From the NCBI RefSeq assembly GCF_002920635.1, contig NZ_PQSR01000003.1, positions 107,957 to 171,956 on the forward strand: DNA of 64,000 nt, in the 5' to 3' direction. Positions 62,137 through 64,000 of this stretch are shown here, one piece after another. The stretch's first letter is position 1; every line of letters starts with the position of its first letter. A program made the position numbers and the translations under genes. The notes under the pieces are model-generated. The model did no database searches and was not told where the DNA came from. It saw only the letters and a program-made list of their open reading frames with translations. This DNA comes from Streptomyces sp. Ru72. Lineage in GTDB: Bacteria; Actinomycetota; Actinomycetes; Streptomycetales; Streptomycetaceae.

Positions 62137-63501
62137 GTGGCTGCTGATCTGTCGCAGATCGTGAAGGCGTACGACGTACGCGGGGTGGTCCCGGACCAGT
62201 GGGACGAGACGCTGGCCGAGCTGTTCGGCGCGGCTTTCGCCCAGGTGACCGGTGCGGACGCGATCGTGATCGGCCACGACATGCGGCCCTCGTCCCCGGG
62301 TCTGGCGGACGCCTTCGCGCGTGGAGCCGCCGGACGCGGTGCCGACGTCACGGAGATCGGCCTGTGCTCGACGGACCAGCTGTACTACGCGTCGGGCGCG
62401 CTGAACCTGCCGGGCGCCATGTTCACCGCCTCGCACAACCCGGCCAAGTACAACGGCATCAAGATGTGCCGCGCGGGCGCCGCGCCCGTCGGCCAGGACA
62501 CGGGCCTCGCCGAGATCCGCGCCCTGGTCGAGGAGTGGCTGGACGGGGAGGCGCCGCAGCCCGTGGAGACGCCGGGCACGATCACCCAGCGCGACACGCT
62601 GAACGACTACGCCGCCTACCTGCGCTCGCTCGCCGACCTGACGTCCATCCGCCGGCTGAAGGTCGTCGTCGACGCCGGCAACGGCATGGGCGGCCACACC
62701 GTGCCCACCGTCCTCGCCGGACTGCCCGTCGACCTGGTCCCGATGTACTTCGAACTGGACGGCACCTTCCCGAACCACGAGGCCAACCCGCTCGACCCGA
62801 AGAACATCGTCGACCTGCAGAAGCGGGTGCGCGAAGAGGGCGCCGACATCGGCATCGCCTTCGACGGCGACGCGGACCGCTGCTTCGTCGTCGACGAGCA
62901 CGGCGACCCGGTCACCCCGTCCGCGATCACCGCTCTGGTCGCCGCCCGGGAACTGGCCAAGCACGGCGGCGAGGGCGCGGTCATCCACAACCTGATCACG
63001 TCCTGGTCGGTGCCCGAGGTCGTCCGGGAGAACGGCGGCACGCCGGTCCGCACCCGCGTGGGCCACTCCTTCATCAAGGCCGAGATGGCCCGCACCGGCG
63101 CGATCTTCGGCGGCGAGCACTCCGCGCACTACTACTTCAAGGACTTCTGGAACGCCGACACGGGCATGCTGGCCGCGCTCCACGTCCTGGCGGCCCTCGG
63201 CGGCCAGGAGGGCCCGCTCTCCCAGCTCGTGGCCGAGTACGACCGCTATGTGGGCTCCGGCGAGATCAACTCCACGGTCGACGACCAGAAGGGCCGCCTC
63301 GCCGCCATCAAGGCCGCCTACGAGGGCCGCGAGGGCATCGAACTGGACGAGCTGGACGGCCTGACCGTCTCCTCCGCCGACTGGTGGTTCAACGTCCGCC
63401 CCTCCAACACCGAACCGCTCCTGCGCCTGAACGCCGAGGCGCGGGACGAGGCGAGCATGGCGAAGATCCGGGACGCGGCGCTGGAGATCATCCGGGCCTG
63501 A
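62137..63501 (+). CDS. manB: Phosphomannomutase / phosphoglucomutase
   Basis: A 454-residue alpha-D-phosphohexomutase interconverting mannose-6-phosphate and mannose-1-phosphate. The phosphoserine loop is MFTASHNPAKYNGIKMCRAG, the magnesium loop DIGIAFDGDADRCFVVD, the sugar-binding loop GGEHSAHYYFKD and the C-terminal phosphate loop WFNVRPSNTEPLLRL. GTG 62137 is preferred: AGGAGGG ends at 62130, immediately before the in-frame TTG at 62131, which is too close. It supplies mannose-1-phosphate for GDP-mannose and wall or glycoprotein mannosylation. A strong hairpin follows. Confidence 0.95.
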   Translation: MAADLSQIVKAYDVRGVVPDQWDETLAELFGAAFAQVTGADAIVIGHDMRPSSPGLADAFARGAAGRGADVTEIGLCSTDQLYYASGALNLPGAMFTASHNPAKYNGIKMCRAGAAPVGQDTGLAEIRALVEEWLDGEAPQPVETPGTITQRDTLNDYAAYLRSLADLTSIRRLKVVVDAGNGMGGHTVPTVLAGLPVDLVPMYFELDGTFPNHEANPLDPKNIVDLQKRVREEGADIGIAFDGDADRCFVVDEHGDPVTPSAITALVAARELAKHGGEGAVIHNLITSWSVPEVVRENGGTPVRTRVGHSFIKAEMARTGAIFGGEHSAHYYFKDFWNADTGMLAALHVLAALGGQEGPLSQLVAEYDRYVGSGEINSTVDDQKGRLAAIKAAYEGREGIELDELDGLTVSSADWWFNVRPSNTEPLLRLNAEARDEASMAKIRDAALEIIRA

Positions 63502-63522
63502 CGCCCCACCAGCCACCGCGCG

Positions 63523-63558
63523 GGGCGGGGCGGGCGCACGGCAGCGCCCGCCCCGCCC
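63523..63558. terminator. Terminator after manB
   Basis: GGGCGGGGCGGGCGC (63523-63537) and its exact complement (63544-63558) form a 15-bp stem with a 6-nt loop. The Trm112 gene begins about 70 bases further, with a possible -10 TAGTCT at 63584. Confidence 0.7.
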
Positions 63559-63628
63559 AACCCCCGCATGCCGCCGCCCACAGCGGTAGTCTGACCAGGC
63601 CAAGCGCACCAGCCCGAAGGGACCCGTC

Positions 63629-63799
63629 ATGCCGCTCGAAGCCGGCCTCCTCGAGATCCTCGCCTGCCCGGCGTGCCACGCACCGCTCAAGGAGGAGGAG
63701 AGCGAGCTGGTCTGCACCAGCCAGGACTGCGGCCTCGCCTACCCCGTTCGGGACGGCATCCCGGTCCTGCTCGTCGACGAAGCCCGCCGCCCCGCCTGA
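63629..63799 (+). CDS. Trm112-family zinc-binding protein
   Basis: A 56-residue protein: [20 protein letters not shown], then [20 protein letters not shown]. The two CxxC/CxxxxC-type cysteine pairs form a small zinc ribbon of the Trm112/UPF0434 type. Such proteins activate or stabilise partner methyltransferases, or act as chaperones for tailoring enzymes. GAAGGGACC at 63616-63624 lies just before ATG 63629. It precedes the SIS-domain gene by 28 bases and is probably co-transcribed with it. Confidence 0.88.
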   Translation: MPLEAGLLEILACPACHAPLKEEESELVCTSQDCGLAYPVRDGIPVLLVDEARRPA

Positions 63800-63827
63800 C
63801 GCACCCGGCGATCGGAGGCTGCCGCCC

Positions 63828-64000
63828 ATGCTCGACGAATCGCTGCTCGACGACCCCGAGGCGCTGGCGCACGCCGACCGGCGCGAACTGCTCCGGGGCG
63901 CCGCCGAGGCAGGCGCCCGGGTCCGCATGGCCGTGCGGTTCGCCGCCGAGGCGGGGGTCAACGACCTGCGGCCCGACGGCCGGCCCCGGGCCGTGCTCAT
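63828..64000 (+). CDS. SIS-domain phosphosugar isomerase-like protein, N-terminal part
   Basis: Only 57 codons are in the window: MLDESLLDDPEALAHADRRE, LLRGAAEAGARVRMAVRFAA, then EAGVNDLRPDGRPRAVL at the edge. The helical start is that of the SIS-domain proteins found with manB, Trm112 and manA in streptomycetes, thought to be phosphoglucose/phosphomannose-isomerase-like. GGAGG at 63814-63818 supports ATG 63828. The catalytic part lies beyond the window, so the call rests on context. Confidence 0.65.
   Translation, partial: MLDESLLDDPEALAHADRRELLRGAAEAGARVRMAVRFAAEAGVNDLRPDGRPRAVL

Noticed and set aside
1..64000. Mobile elements, prophage or CRISPR arrays
   Set aside because: No transposase, integrase, terminal inverted repeat with target duplication, or spaced direct-repeat array was found; the tandem repeats present have no spacers.

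Overview
The window is Streptomyces chromosomal DNA. GC content is very high, third codon positions are strongly GC, GTG and TTG starts are frequent, and genes are coupled by ATGA or GTGA overlaps. It carries genes typical of streptomycetes: whiB, a SigI-type partner-switching module, F420 biosynthesis, DUF2690 and DUF3499 proteins. From family recognition, the gene order appears to follow the S. coelicolor SCO3077-to-SCO3026 core region in inverted orientation. This is a recognition-based inference, not a computed alignment.

Layout, left to right. (1) 1-6.4 kb: the end of a cystathionine beta-synthase gene, a 37-bp tandem repeat, a broken membrane-protein gene, a DrrAB-type ABC exporter operon with a DUF4097 protein and a divergent MarR/GbsR-like regulator, then an RpiR-type regulator. 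(2) 6.5-11 kb: a membrane protein, an operon of three Roadblock/LC7 proteins plus one DUF4388-like protein, and a PLP-dependent decarboxylase. (3) 11-16.5 kb: a four-gene histidine-utilisation operon (hutU, an M20 amidohydrolase, hutF, hutI). (4) 16.5-21 kb: a membrane-anchored sigma-like/zinc-finger/lectin protein, then sigI with divergent arsI and prsI. (5) 21-30 kb: a secreted LAxTG protein with a frame break, a POT peptide transporter, a two-component system, a GtrA protein, purK, and a purE reading frame fused to an M19 dipeptidase. (6) 30-35 kb: two VOC proteins, a CGNR regulator, UDP-glucose dehydrogenase, acyl-CoA dehydrogenase and an Fpg/Nei glycosylase. (7) 35-50 kb: a cell-envelope block with five LCP ligases, a GT2 glycosyltransferase, two small secreted proteins, a PGRP amidase and a sugar-nucleotide pyrophosphorylase. 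(8) 50-64 kb: an AlkA-type glycosylase, fbiB-fbiA, a cysteine-dioxygenase-like gene, whiB, a giant GT2 membrane protein with DUF5719, a metallopeptidase, DUF3499, manB, a Trm112 protein and the start of a SIS-domain gene.

Functional themes. Histidine can be degraded to glutamate by the hut operon, with the M20 enzyme a candidate for the missing deformylase step. UDP-glucuronate and mannose-1-phosphate supply (ugd, manB, the nucleotidyltransferase) sit near glycosyltransferases and five LCP ligases, which suggests wall glycopolymer assembly. SigI/ArsI/PrsI form a stress-response switch.

The most unusual observations are the in-frame purE-dipeptidase fusion, the sigma-ZAS-TM-lectin protein, the Roadblock-only operon, and several apparent small deletions or frame breaks (near 1650, 21150, 28700 and 41380). 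The breaks may be real or may be assembly errors. No IS element, prophage, CRISPR array, rRNA or convincing tRNA gene was seen.
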